Shown here: in pieces, positions 25,038 through 37,360 of the stretch | Layout of the letters: every line of letters begins with the position of its first letter | Numbering within the stretch: position 1 is the stretch's first letter | Assembly (NCBI GenBank): GCA_001683735.1 | Contig: LUGG01000027.1 | Span: 372,001 to 436,000 of the forward strand | DNA: 64,000 nucleotides | Direction: 5' to 3' | Source: Grifola frondosa | Taxonomy: Eukaryota > Basidiomycota > Agaricomycetes > Polyporales > Grifolaceae | Notes under the pieces: generated by a model | Told to the model about the DNA's origin: nothing | The model's input: only the letters and a program-made list of their open reading frames with translations | The model's database searches: none | Position numbers and translations under genes: made by a program

Positions 25038-26294
25038 ATGGCACGAGTCGACGTGGCAGAACTCATCGAAATTCTCAAATTTACAATTACCCGCCTCGAA
25101 TGCGCCGTCAAACCCGATAAAGAAACCACAACAAACATCTCCACCGCTTGGCTCTCCTTCTGGACTGCAACGTGATCTTAACAACGGTACTTCTCAACCA
25201 TCACCCTGTCTTATTATTATCTGAAAGGATCTTCCAATGTTGTTCGCACTCCCCATTCTCTTCACACAGACGTGATCAACATCGACGCCACCTATCCCAA
25301 TGCTCTTCCCTATCCTACTGCCAATCAAGATAACTCTGCCCAAGATGCCGAATCCGAAACCCAGAGCGAGAGCGCCGTCGATGAACTCGAGGTAACCTCC
25401 TTATTCCAACTGCACTTTACACCCACCAACCCCAAACTATCATACTAAATCTTCAGCTGGAAAGTATCCTAGATACTGCCACCGACGACCCCGAACTCAA
25501 CACCATTCGCTATGCGCCGTTACATCAACGTGAACACGTATCCCCCCCGTCAAGGCCGATTGCCTCAAACTCTGGCAATTACTCTCAGAATATGAGGACC
25601 TCAGAAAAGGCTGCAAGGCGACCATAACCACTCTTGCACAATACCTTGCTTTCTAACATATTCTTACAGCGCGAGATCCTTAGCACACATATGCGACCCA
25701 TCGAAATCTTCGACTGGATCCACCGCAACAGATTGCCAATCGCTGGCCCAAAGAAAATCGACACAGACACTTTCGGCGCCGCATGGAGGGTATGGTGGTG
25801 GACAATTAACCCAGATCGGAGGCACCTCTCCTCCCCTCGCCTGCGCTTCGTAGCAGCCACGGACATTACGCAGTGGCATTCCGTCGACAAGGGGAGTCGT
25901 ACTGGTATCCGTATAGCAGCCTTGTCATTATTCTGGTGGGTTCCGGAGGGCCCGATCAACGAGGATTCCATCTGGGCGCAATCCGTCGCGGATGTTGCTT
26001 TCGTTCTTGAAGACATGGTTCGTTTGCGTTCCCGAAGCAATTATGACATGTCAGTCACTTTTCCATTCTCAAACGTTTATTTCATTTTATGTTTACTGAA
26101 AAACCATCCGAAGCACTTCGACGACGACAAAGACAGAACAGCCCACCTCCAAAAAACTTGTTGAAGCCATCATGTGAGCTCTTCCGCACACCTCATCCAT
26201 TCTACCCATTTAGTGCTTCCACTCCCACAGCCCTTCCTCCCGCGTAAAGAGGAAGCACTCTTCCAGAGCAAAATTATCTTCTGCTAAAAGGTAA
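25038..26294 (+). pseudogene. Damaged paralogue of the 13.5-kb gene
   Basis: Same exon plan as the gene at 13522-14700: 25038-25186, 25228-25391, 25457-25617, 25670-26047 and a last exon ending at 26294. Exon 4 is open and well conserved (EIFDWIHRNRLPIAGP, FGAAWRVWWWTINP, LSLFWWVPEGPI). Three defects show against the intact copy. Exon 1 is one base too long, shifting frame near 25128. Exon 3 is one base short in a run of seven C near 25542. The donor after exon 3 is GC (AAGGCGACC) where the intact copy has GT. The last exon has lost the Ser/Gly repeat and ends in SSRVKRKHSSRAKLSSAKR. The last intron(s) are also longer. A pseudogene is likely, but homopolymer errors could explain the two indels. 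Confidence 0.65.
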
Positions 26295-27478
26295 GCCAAT
26301 GCCGACACTTATCCTGTCAATCTCCCGCCCACTCACCTTCATCTTCGCCCAAGACGTCGCGTCACTAAGTAATCGACTTCAGCCGTCTACGTGTCTCCAG
26401 TATCCTTCCATATTATGTACATCATTTGTCAATGCTATATGCCTATCATTCGTTCTTTCTCAACCGACGCCTCGCCTCCTGCTAACTGTTCCCTCCAACA
26501 CTAATCAAACAAACAAAGACATTCTTCGTGTGCAACATGTAGTACCGCGCGACCACTGCTGAAAACAATGAACTTGACCATTCGGAAGTAACACACATTG
26601 TAAAGATATAGTCCGCTGTAAAACCAAACCATCCACCCTCGTATACTGCGCGACTTCAAGCCGTGGATCGAGCGGGCGGCGAACGCCGTCTAGCCCCCAA
26701 GTTCTGACAGTACCCAATCAGCTCACGAACTGAGTATATTCGGGCAGACTGGCACGTGATTTCAGTGCTGAATTTGAACTTATTAGCTCTGCCTCTCATC
26801 TGAACTACATCCTCCCGTATCCTTGAGTGAAATCACACTGTGCGGCCCATCGTGATTTGGGATGATTTGTGGAAAGTCCCACCGAAAGGGTTTCCCGTTG
26901 ATTTGGCGCGCGTCATAAAACCGACCGCCAAGGGATACTTACGCATTTGACATCACGCTCAGCACAACTCTGATCCCGGACGGCCGTTCCCTAACATAGG
27001 TCCGTGCGTCTGCTTTCAGCCATCAGGAGGTGACTTGGATCAGCGGCTAATTTGACGAAAGTCAAATCAAAAACTCGCAGGTTAGTATGCAATTCAATTG
27101 CAACGTCCCTGTTCATGCCGATGCGACTGCTTTGCGGTGTCCAGCTTACACTATTTTTATCAACACCCAAGGACCTCGCTTATTTCGATGCACACATCTA
27201 CTGTATCACCTGGCAGTTGCTCGAACCAAGGGTTCACACCTACCACCCTTTGTCTTCCGAAGCCGCTACATTTTTGAGCGACTGTTTCGAATCCTTATAA
27301 AAAATACTTTCTTCCTTCGGCAGGTCGGTCGGGAATACGGGCGCTGTCCGCTAACATCATGACGCCTTGTTCGGCTGATCCCACTGTCAGAAGATGTTAT
27401 GTCTGACAGCTGTGAGAGATCGATGAGTCTGTGAGTGGCTTGACTCATCGTTTCACCCACCCTCCACCTCGAACTACT
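26295..27478. other. Intergenic, nothing recognised
   Basis: Short frames only on both strands; no motif. Confidence 0.45.
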
Positions 27479-29970
27479 ATGGAGTATCTAATTCCAGTGT
27501 TAGCAGTGGCGTTTGTTACTATATGGTACTCACGCGTACGCGGGAAGAAAACGCTTGCTGGCGTACCGGGACCAGTGCCTTCTTCTTTTGTGCTAGGTAG
27601 GTATCATATTAGAGAGCGCAAGTATTTGGGTACTTATTCTATCCGATGGACACTCAAATTCCAGGAAACTTCTCGGAATATTATCAAGATGAAGTTGGCG
27701 AGCATGAATTTGCATGGCAGGAACAATATGGCCCAGTCTATCGGATTAAAGGACTCTTCGGAGTGAGTATTACAGCCTCTCTCGGTAGACCTTCGTAGCT
27801 TAATATTGTCCGCATAGGAGGATCGTCTCATGGTATCAGATCCGAAAGTCAGCGCAGCATTTTGGTGCTCTGCATCAATCTGATAACGGACTGCAACGTA
27901 GAGCCTGCAATATATCTACCAAAACATCGATAGAAACTGGCCCAAACCAACGACACGTAGAGAATTTGGACGTATGTTGATGGGTCGTGGTATTGCTTGG
28001 GCGGAAGGTATGTTGATAATTAGCTGTGACTTTCGGAGGATTTTTTATGATCGGGTGTAGGTAATAACCACAAGAGGCAGCGCAAGATTCTGACCCCAGC
28101 ATTTGGAAATATTGAGAGTCGAGAAATGATGCCAGCAATTCGTAGTGTGGCTCAGAGAGTTCGTTCTCCAATTTCGTCCCTATGCTATATACTTTCCAAC
28201 CCGCTAGCGCAGATGTGTCAACATTGGAGGTCCCTTTTGAGAAACTGCCCGAGTTCGAGCAGAATAGAGGTCTCGGAGTGGCTTTCTCGTGCTACCTTGG
28301 ATACTATTGGCGAAGGTCTGAAAACGTCTATGATTGCGGCTTCATTGTGCTGATGCTCGTTCAGCGGCGTTTAGTTATCAGGTACGATGAAATCACACAA
28401 GCTTATGGATTACCTTTTCTGACAGTAGCGGTAGTTCGGCAGCATGGAGAATCAGCAGAACCGACTTGCCCAAAGCTACGGAAATTTGATGTGATTTTGT
28501 TTCTCAGAGATTCACCATCACGCATTAATCTGACAAAATGCTAGTATGGATACATTCAATTTACCCACCCGTCGGCAGATATTTGGCCAACATCTCTTGT
28601 CCTATCTTCCTATGTGGTTTTTTCGCGTGGTCGAACGTTTGCCTCTCAGAAACATGCGACGTTTGCGTATGGTTGCCCAAGAAGGAAGCAGAGTTGCGAG
28701 GAGCTCATCGACAGTAAACTGACTGCTGCTGATGCCAGTAGCCAGACACGACTAGGCAGAAATTTCATGGATCTCTTGGGTAGGTCCGCGTGATTACGTC
28801 CTTCTGATCTAAAATGTATTGTATTTCCTAGCCCGCGCCAACATGTCTGAAGATCCTAAATAGGCTATCGGAAGAGGAACTCCTGGCTCAGATGAGGTGC
28901 TGTGCGATCACATATATTTACTGTCATCCGACACTCTAATGCAATCCTCTACTCCGCTAGAACGATCATAACCGCCGGCCGTGAGTGCCTCTCTAGATCA
29001 TCCTGCGGTATGAAGCCTAATTATCCTACAGACCTCACCACAGGGAACACACTATGCTTCATTTTGTACGAACTTGCTCGCCATCCAGACGTGCAAGAGA
29101 AAGTACGCTCCGAAATCGACATGATGCTAGCCGCCGTCCACGAGAGAGGCAAAATGGACTACAACATGAGTGATTTAGATGGAATGCATTTCGTGCTTGC
29201 GGTCTTGAAGGTAAGGTGATGTCCAATGTCTGAAAGTCATCATGACGAATTATATTCGCAGGAAGTGATGCGCCTGCACCCAGTCATATACGATCGGACA
29301 CTACTCGCAAAGGCGGACGATATTTTGCCCTTGTCGAAACCAATTGTGATGACCAACGGCAAGATGCTGTCGGAATTGCCTGTTCGCGCCGGACAGTACG
29401 TCCACGTATCAATCGCTGGATATAATCGGTGAGTGCGATGTTAGAGTTCGTGTTTCCTGTCTCAATTTTCTTGCAGGCTCAAGGACGTATGGGGTTCCGA
29501 TGCACACGCGTTCCGCCCGGGTAGATGGTTCGATGGTTCGATCACTACAAGGAGCAACTTTGGGGTTTTCGGGAACCTGTGAGCTGAAAGTTGGCAGACC
29601 GATCTATCACAAATTTTGATGATGCTGCTCACGTCAGGGCCAACTTCGCTGTGGCAGCGTATCCTGCCTTGGGTTGGTGCTCGTTCGTTATAACGCACAT
29701 TCTATCCCGCTGATACTCTGTATCTCTATTGCAGGTGGCGATTTGCGTGCGTTGCTGCCATCTTCGATCGCTATTGTAAACAAACTGATAGTTCACAAGC
29801 GTGATCGAGAGGAGACGTTCATGGTTGAGATCCTGCGCAACTTTCACATCTCGTTACCCGAAGAGAAGATTCTGCGTGCATCAAGCGGCATCATGTCGCC
29901 AATGCTATCTGGTAGTCCTGAGAAGGGCATGCAGCTTCCATCATCATTTCTTCGCTTTTGTGACATGTGA
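27479..29970 (+). pseudogene. Cytochrome P450 pseudogene
   Basis: Begins MEYLIPVLAVAFVTIWYSRV (membrane anchor), then the Pro-rich hinge GVPGPVPSSFVLG. P450 segments in order: EQYGPVYRIKGLFG, RREFGRMLMGRGIAWAEG, KRQRKILTPAFG, EWLSRATLDTIGE, FMDLL, the I-helix TITAGH-like region, EVMRLHP (ExxR intact), HAFRPGRWFD. Damage: in-frame stops and shifts in 28180-28360, a one-base loss near 28692, a stop at about 28861, and the I-helix acidic residue replaced (spliced AGHLTTG instead of AGH[DE]TTG). The heme-binding loop reads FAVAAYPALG before WRFA, without the axial Cys. A one-base shift would restore a Cys there. It was a microsomal monooxygenase; substrate class unknown. Confidence 0.8.
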
Positions 29971-31687
29971 TTTAGGGGACGGAGAGTTATTTGTTGATTG
30001 TAGTCCGTACTCACGCTTTATTTGAATAACGTATAAGCTGTATCATCACCCAATTGCAACGTCAATTATAGCGTTCAGTGAGCAATAGAAGAGACACACA
30101 GAACACAGTATTCGCGCAAGTGTTTCAGCTCCTTTGAGGAAACCTGGCTTAAGGCCGCAAGCAATTTAAATTGCATGTTGCTTCGAAATTCACATCTCAA
30201 ACACTTCGAGGTAAATTGCGCAGGCATGACCTCGGCCACAAGGTCCTGGCACTATGCCGTATCATAACGCCTCATGCTCAGTTGCGATATCACTCACCGT
30301 GTCAAAGGGTCAATGGTATCCACCAGGCAAAAATCTCATATCGCATATGCGCGTCATCCACGTATTCAGATATTTTAGGAAGTATAAAGTATGGGCACGT
30401 GCGACCATGTTCCGCAGATTTTCGTGCGGATTCTATATGGTGAGAGTACGTGAGTGACGATATTAGAAAATGCTATGCGTATCTACCTCAAATTCCCATG
30501 AGCATATCCGCGTTCTTGCGGGCATCGGATGAGGTAAGACCGACATACGGTCCTGGGCTCTGTAGTAGACGTCACTAGCGTGTGGCGAACAGTCGGGCGA
30601 AAGAATTGGGCCTGCTGCAAGAACAGATGGAAAGCCAAGATGCAGGTTCACTCGCGTCGGATGACATCTGGGACTGATGGTAGGTGGAAAGATATCGTAC
30701 GACGGCGGACGGCGGGGTCTGTCATTAAATAATAGCTTTTGTTCTACTCAACAGAGGCAGGAAGGGGACACGCACCTTACTGAATTCGTGGCTGGACATA
30801 ACCTGGTCGTATATTAGCAAATACGTGGTGTCGTATTATGTTGTCGAGCAGAGCCGAAGGAGACACATGAACTGGGCGCATGACAGTATACGAGACCGAC
30901 GATGTGGTAAATAGAGCTGCATTTCTTGTGATGGGTAGTCCGGTGTCAATCTCTGGCGATGTGGAATGAAAAATGGGGAGCCACGCTGTGAACGTAGAGT
31001 TGTCAGACCAACACACCATTAAATGACTTCAACTGGCGTGCACTGGATGAAACGCACTGAACACGAACATCAGCGGGTCATAACACGCATCCGGACAAGG
31101 AGCAAAGCCGTAGGAGATGGCAACTGAGCATATGGGATAAGGATGCAAAGCCCGATGGATAGATGTGCAATTCACTGAAACCTCGTGGAGTGGGTGAATG
31201 ATTCAGTCAGAATGACGGCAGACTGATGAGGTAAAGTGAACATGACGATAGCTCATATAAATATGTCGCGAGCTGCGTGTTTGCAGTGCTTCCTCGGCCA
31301 CACTGGAGTTTGCAGAAGGGATGAGACGAGGAGACCATAGAAAGCAATCTGTCCATTGCTCAAACTGAAACTAATGTCGGCCTGTTCAGAACTTCGTTCT
31401 TCATCATCTCCTGCGCAATTGGATGTAGCATAGGCGAAAAATAAGTTGCACTACTGTCGACGACAGAAGCGAGAAAGAATTAGAAAGACGCCGGTGAACA
31501 GCTAGCGGGAGGGTCAAAGGAATCCAATTAGGAGGTAGGGTTAGTTGCAGAAAGAGAGACGAACAGTCTGTTCAGAGAGCAGTGCTCGAGCTACAGTACG
31601 TACAAATGTGTTCGCGGAAAACGAAGTCGGTTGAAATTGAATCTCCGTGACGAGCGCCAAACGAGCGCTCGCTAGTTGAGTCTGTCG
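29971..31687. other. Long stretch without recognisable genes
   Basis: Only short frames on either strand (longest about 90 codons), none with motifs. It lies between the P450 remnant and the duplicated segment. Confidence 0.5.
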
Positions 31688-32837
31688 CATCCGTTCTGCA
31701 CCTCTGCACCTCTGTAACTGCTCACTGTAGCCAGATCCTGGATCCTATTCAAGTCCAAATATACCAAAGGTTCATTATGCCTTGTCAGAGTGTCTCTTCC
31801 ATACCCACTTTCCCGTGACTCTCACAGCTAACACGAAACGGTATGAGAAACTCCTAGCGTTGCACATCGCCTTGAGTTTTGCGAGAGTGCATTGGAATGG
31901 ATTCAGACAAGCGACGCGACGACGTGTAGTGTTTGGCAAGTAGTGAGTAGTTTTACAAATGTCTCCGTGATAGGCCTCACCGTCGGATATCTTTTTCCCC
32001 GATTCTCGTTCAAGAACCATCTTAAAACGCTCGGCATTATCCAACGACAGCATTCACGCTGCTTGCTATGTATTTCCCTATCGAGATGATTATGTTTCCC
32101 GCTTGCACGCATGAACGAGACCCAGGTGGTACGTGGTTCTATTTCTTGCACCCCGTTCGTGCATGAGTACCACCGCTATTCTTGACACTGACGCCTTGGT
32201 TCAGAATGTTTTTCAGTCTATCGGTTTCATGAGGCTCTTGTACCGACGCATGCCACGGCGACGTCGACATCTGCTGTACATGACCTAATCTAAGATAGGT
32301 CACTTCGACCCCGACTCCGCCATCGGAAGCTCTCTACCCATCATCGGACGCCGCGAGGTGTCTAGTCGGTCCGGAGCGAATCACACTACAAATCACGGAA
32401 ACGAGCACTGGACACGACAGATTAGACGTAAGGATGAGCACGCTGTACGTACGTTCTATCCTCTGAGCGCAACGTCATTCTGACAATATATGCAGTTCAG
32501 CACAGCGGATGCCATAATCACGCATCTCCCATAAGTCTGGTAACTCATTTGCGACGTTACATTCGACGCAGTGCTGCTAATATTCCCTACCGATAGTGAC
32601 GCACTACAGAAACTACGTCGATTCCCACCCTCCTTGTTAGCAATCTCGTTCTCAATGCCTCTCTCTCTCTCTTTGATTCTATTCATGAACATTGCTGCGC
32701 TCATGATTCATTCGCTCTACAAACTACGCACGAATGCCGATGCTACTGCGTGTTTACGGCAGAAGGTTTTAACGTCAAGGCGATGTAGAGCGCCGCAGTT
32801 TTCGTTCAACCTTCTTTGGACAATACCCAGGGCACTA

Positions 32838-32856
32838 CAGTGCGCGAAGCGTTAAA
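32838..32856 (+). repeat. Left terminal inverted repeat
   Basis: CAGTGCGCGAAGCGTTAAA; pairs with 36246-36264 with one mismatch. Confidence 0.9.
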
Positions 32857-33008
32857 TAGGCAAATATGTAGGGCTCGATCCACGCGCGCCAGGCCGTCCG
32901 GACGAAAATTAGGAATGAAATAGGCCAAAATATGTGTAATTTAGAAATTTCAGATTTATTGGGGTTTTGTTTCAATTTTTGGGCGGAAAAAAAAATCTCC
33001 AGTATGAT

Positions 33009-35991
33009 ATGATTGATCAGATAAAGATAATACAATGTGAAGTCGACAGAGACTATTGGTACATTTTCAATGCCACGACAAAGAAGAAGGCTGCCAAAGC
33101 ATGTGCTCAGCGGGCTACCAGAAGTGCAAATTTCGGTGTGGCCGAGAAGCCAACGAGCGAGCCCGAATCAGACGACGAGGATTACAACGATAGCCAAGCT
33201 CTGATGGAGAATCCGAAGTGGATGCGGTGGATGCACGAAGAGTTTATATGAACAACTCTGCAGTACTCGAGACACGGGCCAAGGAATCGACTAAGGTAAG
33301 AGTGTTTATGCATAAAAAGCGAAGTAAAGCTGATGTCAATATAATGCAGTCGATAAAACGAAGAAAACTCGCCATGCCCCGCCTGTTTATACAAATCGTC
33401 GCGGACGACACAGTGGCGCAGAGCGCGAGACAATGCATCACGAGAGGCAACCGTCAAGGACTGTCGGGACTTGACATCTACTTCACAGTAAGTGTGTGAA
33501 TTTTGTATAATAAATAAAATTTACTGACTGAAAAACAGAAAAAACGACTGCGTTCTGCATCCCCTGCTGAGCTCTCCGACATAGAGTTATCTGCGTCAGA
33601 GCTTGACATATCTGTGGGGCATGAGAACAACCTTGCGGACCTCCAAATGATTGCCGACCTTGACAACAGTCTGAGCGCAGCCACCCTGAGCGAGTTTTTT
33701 GTGGCGGAGGTTGAGAGTGGGCATCTTAGCGGAAAGCCTTCCAATGTGTTAGATGAGCTTGCGGATATATGGTACAAGGTGAGAATATTTAATTGAGACT
33801 TATCTTTGCTGACCGACCATTCAGTGTGCTGAAGAAGAAGGAGATGCTTTGATTGCGGAACACTCCGAGGCTGCCATTGATTCGGAAGGGCCCCGTGTCG
33901 AGCATCGGACAGTTGTCGAAACTCAAGAATGCTTCGATGATAGCGATGACCTCGAACCAAATAGTCCAGAGGACATTATCACAATTGTGGGGCAGTGCCT
34001 GAAAGAATGGAGACGGTTAAAGACCTCACGAAGTGTAAAGGTCCTTGTACAGCTCACCGCAGTCATGCAATATGTCAGGTTACGGGATCGCTATCGTGCA
34101 AACCCGAGGTGCCGGCGGCCATGCCTTAATGCAAGCCTTGCTGTAGCACGAAGCATGGGAAAGTCAAAGCATACGGGTGCCTACTTCGCACGTCAGGTCC
34201 GCTTTAACGAATCGTACCTTCGCCGACATCAACGCCTGCCACCGCCCAGTATGAGGACGAAAGGTGGTCAATACACCCTTCTCGATAACGAGTCTGTGGT
34301 TCATGGTGTTCGTCGATATCTTGCACTGCAGAAGCTCGGAACAATCACCCCCACGGATCTCTGCCATCATATCAATGATATGATTGTGCCCGCGCTTGGA
34401 TTGACTGGGAACGGGGCTCACATTACGGAACGCACGGCTATAACATGGCTGCATAAGTTGGGGTATTCATGTACGAGCGCGAAGAAAGCAATTTACGTGG
34501 ATGGGCATGAGCGACCCGATGTCGTGAAGGCTCGTGAAAAGTACCTGAAACGTATGCAGGAACTCGAAAGGTTAGTATGGGTTTGACATGCGTGGTACAG
34601 TTTGATTGATTATGACTCACAGATTGATGTATGCTTACGACGACATAACACTGGAGCCAATCCCACCGAAACTGGCTGTCGGAGAGCGAGTCCACAGGCT
34701 GATATATCATGACGAGTCCATTATTCATGTCAATGACCTTCGTCGCCGCATGTGGCTTATTGAAGGCCAACAGCCTCTGCGCAAGAAGGGGAATGGACGT
34801 GCCATTCATGTTTCTGATTTTATCACTGAGTCAACTGGTCGCATCGCACTCACCACCGACCAGGTTGCAAAGCTCCCCGTGAACGTCAAGCTTCGTACCT
34901 CTGATGCGCGCAAAATTATATATCCTGGGAAGAACCATGACAAGTGGTGGGACTTACCCCAACTCATGGACCAGCTACATGACGCAATCGATATCTTCGA
35001 GATTCAGCATCCTGGAGAAGTTGGTGTCTGGAACTTTGACTGCTCCGCAGCACATGAAGGGCTGGCACCAAATGCACTCAATGTCAATAACATGAATGTA
35101 AATTCAGGTGGCAAGCAAACCTCCATGCGAGATACCATTATCCCTCTGTCAAACCCTCCGCCAAAGCCAGGCCAGCCAGATATACGTGGTTCGACTCAAA
35201 GCCTTGTTTATCCGCTCACTCATCCTGACCCCTCTCTTGCCGGGAAACCCAAAGGTATGAAGGCTGTGTTGATGGAGCGAGTATCAGTCTGGGATATGCT
35301 GTGCGAGAAAGTTGGGGGTGAACAGAAGGTTGTCGGTAAGTGCAAGTTGTGCCGAATGTCACAGGCGAAGAAGGATGCACTTCGGCGCATCGAGCTTGCC
35401 GAGATGGCCGGGCAAGAAAACCAATTGGAGGATTCAATCCTTGAACAGGCAGCTGCGGGGGATGCTGATTCTCAAGATGAGTGGTGTTGCCTGTATCGGG
35501 TTGTCTCTTTACAGGAGGACTTTGTGAACGAGAAACCAATGCTCCAACATTACATTGAAAGCCGTGGTCATATATGCTTGTTTCTTCCGAAGTTTCACTG
35601 CGAGCTGAACCCGATTGAGATGCTCTGGGGTTATGGAAAATATCGTATGTGGTTTTCCGTTCTCTCACAATTATCATCTCTCACGAATTTATGTGCAGGT
35701 TATCGTCTCGCGGCCAATGGAAAGTTTGCGACAGCAAGGGAGCTTGTGCCGCAATGTTTGGACATGGCGGATACATTGACAATCCGGAGGTTCTTTCGCA
35801 AGACTTGGCGCTATATGGATGCTTATCGGTGTGTCCTCCTGGCTTTCCGAACATCTCGCTAAAGCCTGACAAAATTTCTTAGCAAAGGGCTTGATGCGCG
35901 GCAAGCAGCCTTTGCAGTGAAGAAGTACAAGTCACACCGAAAGGTTGGCACGACGGCGGAGATTCTCGATGCCATTAAAGCTCAGGGATAG
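33009..35991 (+). CDS. DDE-type transposase (Tc1/mariner/IS630-like)
   Basis: Spliced gene inside the element. Well-supported exons: 33350-33488, 33539-33778, 33825-34570, 34623-35644, 35699-35828, 35883-35991. The first exon (from ATG 33009, or another start) is less certain. The N-terminal part is acidic and variable. A helix-turn-helix-like DNA-binding region follows (YLALQKLGTITPTDLCHHI, then ERTAITWLHKLGYSC). The catalytic domain shows the three acidic residues in context: Asp in YHDESIIHVND, Asp in VWNFDCSAAHEG and Glu in FHCELNPIEMLWG. A Cys pair (GKCKLCRMSQAKK) may bind zinc. The C-terminus (FRKTWRYMDAYRKGLDARQA) is typical of the basidiomycete branch. No stop or frame break is seen from exon 33350 on, so the enzyme may be active. 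Confidence 0.85.
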
Positions 35992-36245
35992 CGCAGAATT
36001 ACCCTGTAGATATGTCATTGGCATTTTGTACCATTTCTAGGACTCCAATGGGTGAAAATGATTTTTTTTTGACCTTTGTTTCAATTTTTCGAAGGACATA
36101 ATTTTTTTTTTTCGAATCAACGAAAATTGTTCAGCAAGTATTCTTCTATGGTCCATTCCCTACTAATTACACTATTTTACGGGGAATTCTATTAAATTTT
36201 GAGGAAGGAGTAGTGATTGCGCGCGGCGGCTATCCGAGGTGTCGG

Positions 36246-36264
36246 TTTAGCGCTTCGCGCACTG
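36246..36264 (-). repeat. Right terminal inverted repeat
   Basis: Read on the minus strand: CAGTGCGCGAAGCGCTAAA. Followed by the TA duplication. Confidence 0.9.
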
Positions 36265-37209
36265 TATGCATCGCAACACCTCTTGCGCAGGCTTCGTCAC
36301 CGCCTTCTTATATGCATTCTCACTCAGATTTCGCTTCGTACTCCTCACCTCTGTTCAACAACTACTTGCATGTCTGGTCTGCAAATATCCCCACATCTTT
36401 CTTCGGGTAGATGTGCGCATTTGGATGCCTATATATTCAAACATCGACCGACGTCTAGCACTCTGGGTGTCGCGTCGGAGTACTATTTGTTCTTTCTCTT
36501 CCGCACGTGCCACAAACTTCTCTCCGCCTTGTACATGCATTGAATGCTTATGCAGTGTGCATCGGAGTATGTGACCTCGCTCTTCCTGGCTGTATTGTGT
36601 GCGATCACTATCTGCCATTTCTTGGACGTTCCGAGGTTCGTTTTTCCATATATTCCATTTTTTGTGCGCGCGAACAGACGACGGACAACACAAGCAACTT
36701 CAGGCTAACGTACACCGTGAGTAGCGTTGAGCCTGGAGCCGCTTCTCTGTAGACCGTCGTGTCATGATATCCGAACTATATCTTAGCAGTGTTTCCATCT
36801 TGTTTGTCCTACCGATTATAACCCATTCTATGCTCAATGTCTTCCTACTGGCGACTTCGCATGCGTCTACAGCTGCGCTCCCGTCGGTTTTATGCTTGTT
36901 GTGCCCATCTCCACACATACCCTTCGGATCAGCATTGGCATCCACTCAGGCGAGGGATCACTTCAGTGGTGCGTAAAACTAGCATGATACTCATATTTCT
37001 GCGCCACTCACTCAGACGTAGGCATCATGAAGTAGTGCTCTTCATGTTGCGGCTCCCTCTTCATCCAATTCCATCTCATCTACGACTGCGCGCCAGCCCC
37101 GCCGTCTTTCTCGCTCCACGTACACCCTATCTACTTTGCCACCCTATTCCATCCTACGTGATCATCAACATGTATGTTTACATCCCGTATCGGGGAATGT
37201 CTATGCGCC

Positions 37210-37355
37210 GACATGATACGATCACTCGTGTCGAAGATATCTAGATTTGCCTCTGTTTTCGTGCGACCTATCTCTCCCCCGGCATTTAAGACACATTCTT
37301 CCAGGACTTCTAAAGGCCATTCTTGGAGAAAGTGGGACACTGCAATTCTATGTCA
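37210..37355 (+). pseudogene. Remnant C2-like exon of a STAND/NLR gene
   Basis: Encodes SRFASVFVRPISPPAFKTHS followed by SRTSKGHSWRKWDTAI, which aligns with KFASVFVQLSSPSYKTHSS and SRVSKGDVWRQWDATVA at 56268-56383 in the gene at 56-60 kb. The pattern (FVxVxxxxxKTxxxxxxxxxxWxxW) is C2-like. No NACHT sequence follows here, so only the 5' part was duplicated. Confidence 0.5.
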
Positions 37356-37360
37356 GTTGA

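Larger units (their letters stand above)
32838..36264 (+). mobile_element. Tc1/mariner-like DNA transposon, complete with TIRs and TA duplication
   Basis: The element of 3427 bp starts CAGTGCGCGAAGCGTTAAA and ends with the inverted form of CAGTGCGCGAAGCGCTAAA: a 19-bp terminal inverted repeat with one mismatch. It is flanked by TA on both sides (32836-32837 and 36265-36266). The paralogous segment at 54614-54615 has a single TA at the same place, which is the empty site. TA target duplication and the DDE protein with an ELNPIE motif place it in the Tc1/mariner/IS630 group. The coding region is open, so the insertion may be fairly young. Confidence 0.9.
31688..37360 (+). repeat. Segmental duplication, copy A (related to 53560-56400)
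   Basis: Sequence from about 31688 to 32837, continuing from 36265 to about 37230, matches 53560-55440 with modest divergence. Examples: the shared block GGATCCTATTCAAGTCCAAA, the block around TTTTTCCCCGATTCTCGTTC, and the run after GCATCGCAACACCTCTTGCG. The match ends with an exon encoding a C2-like strand (37230-37355) that corresponds to 56268-56383 in front of the STAND gene. The copy is split by the transposon at 32838-36264. A further weaker internal repeat of its left part occurs at about 37560-38040. Confidence 0.75.
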
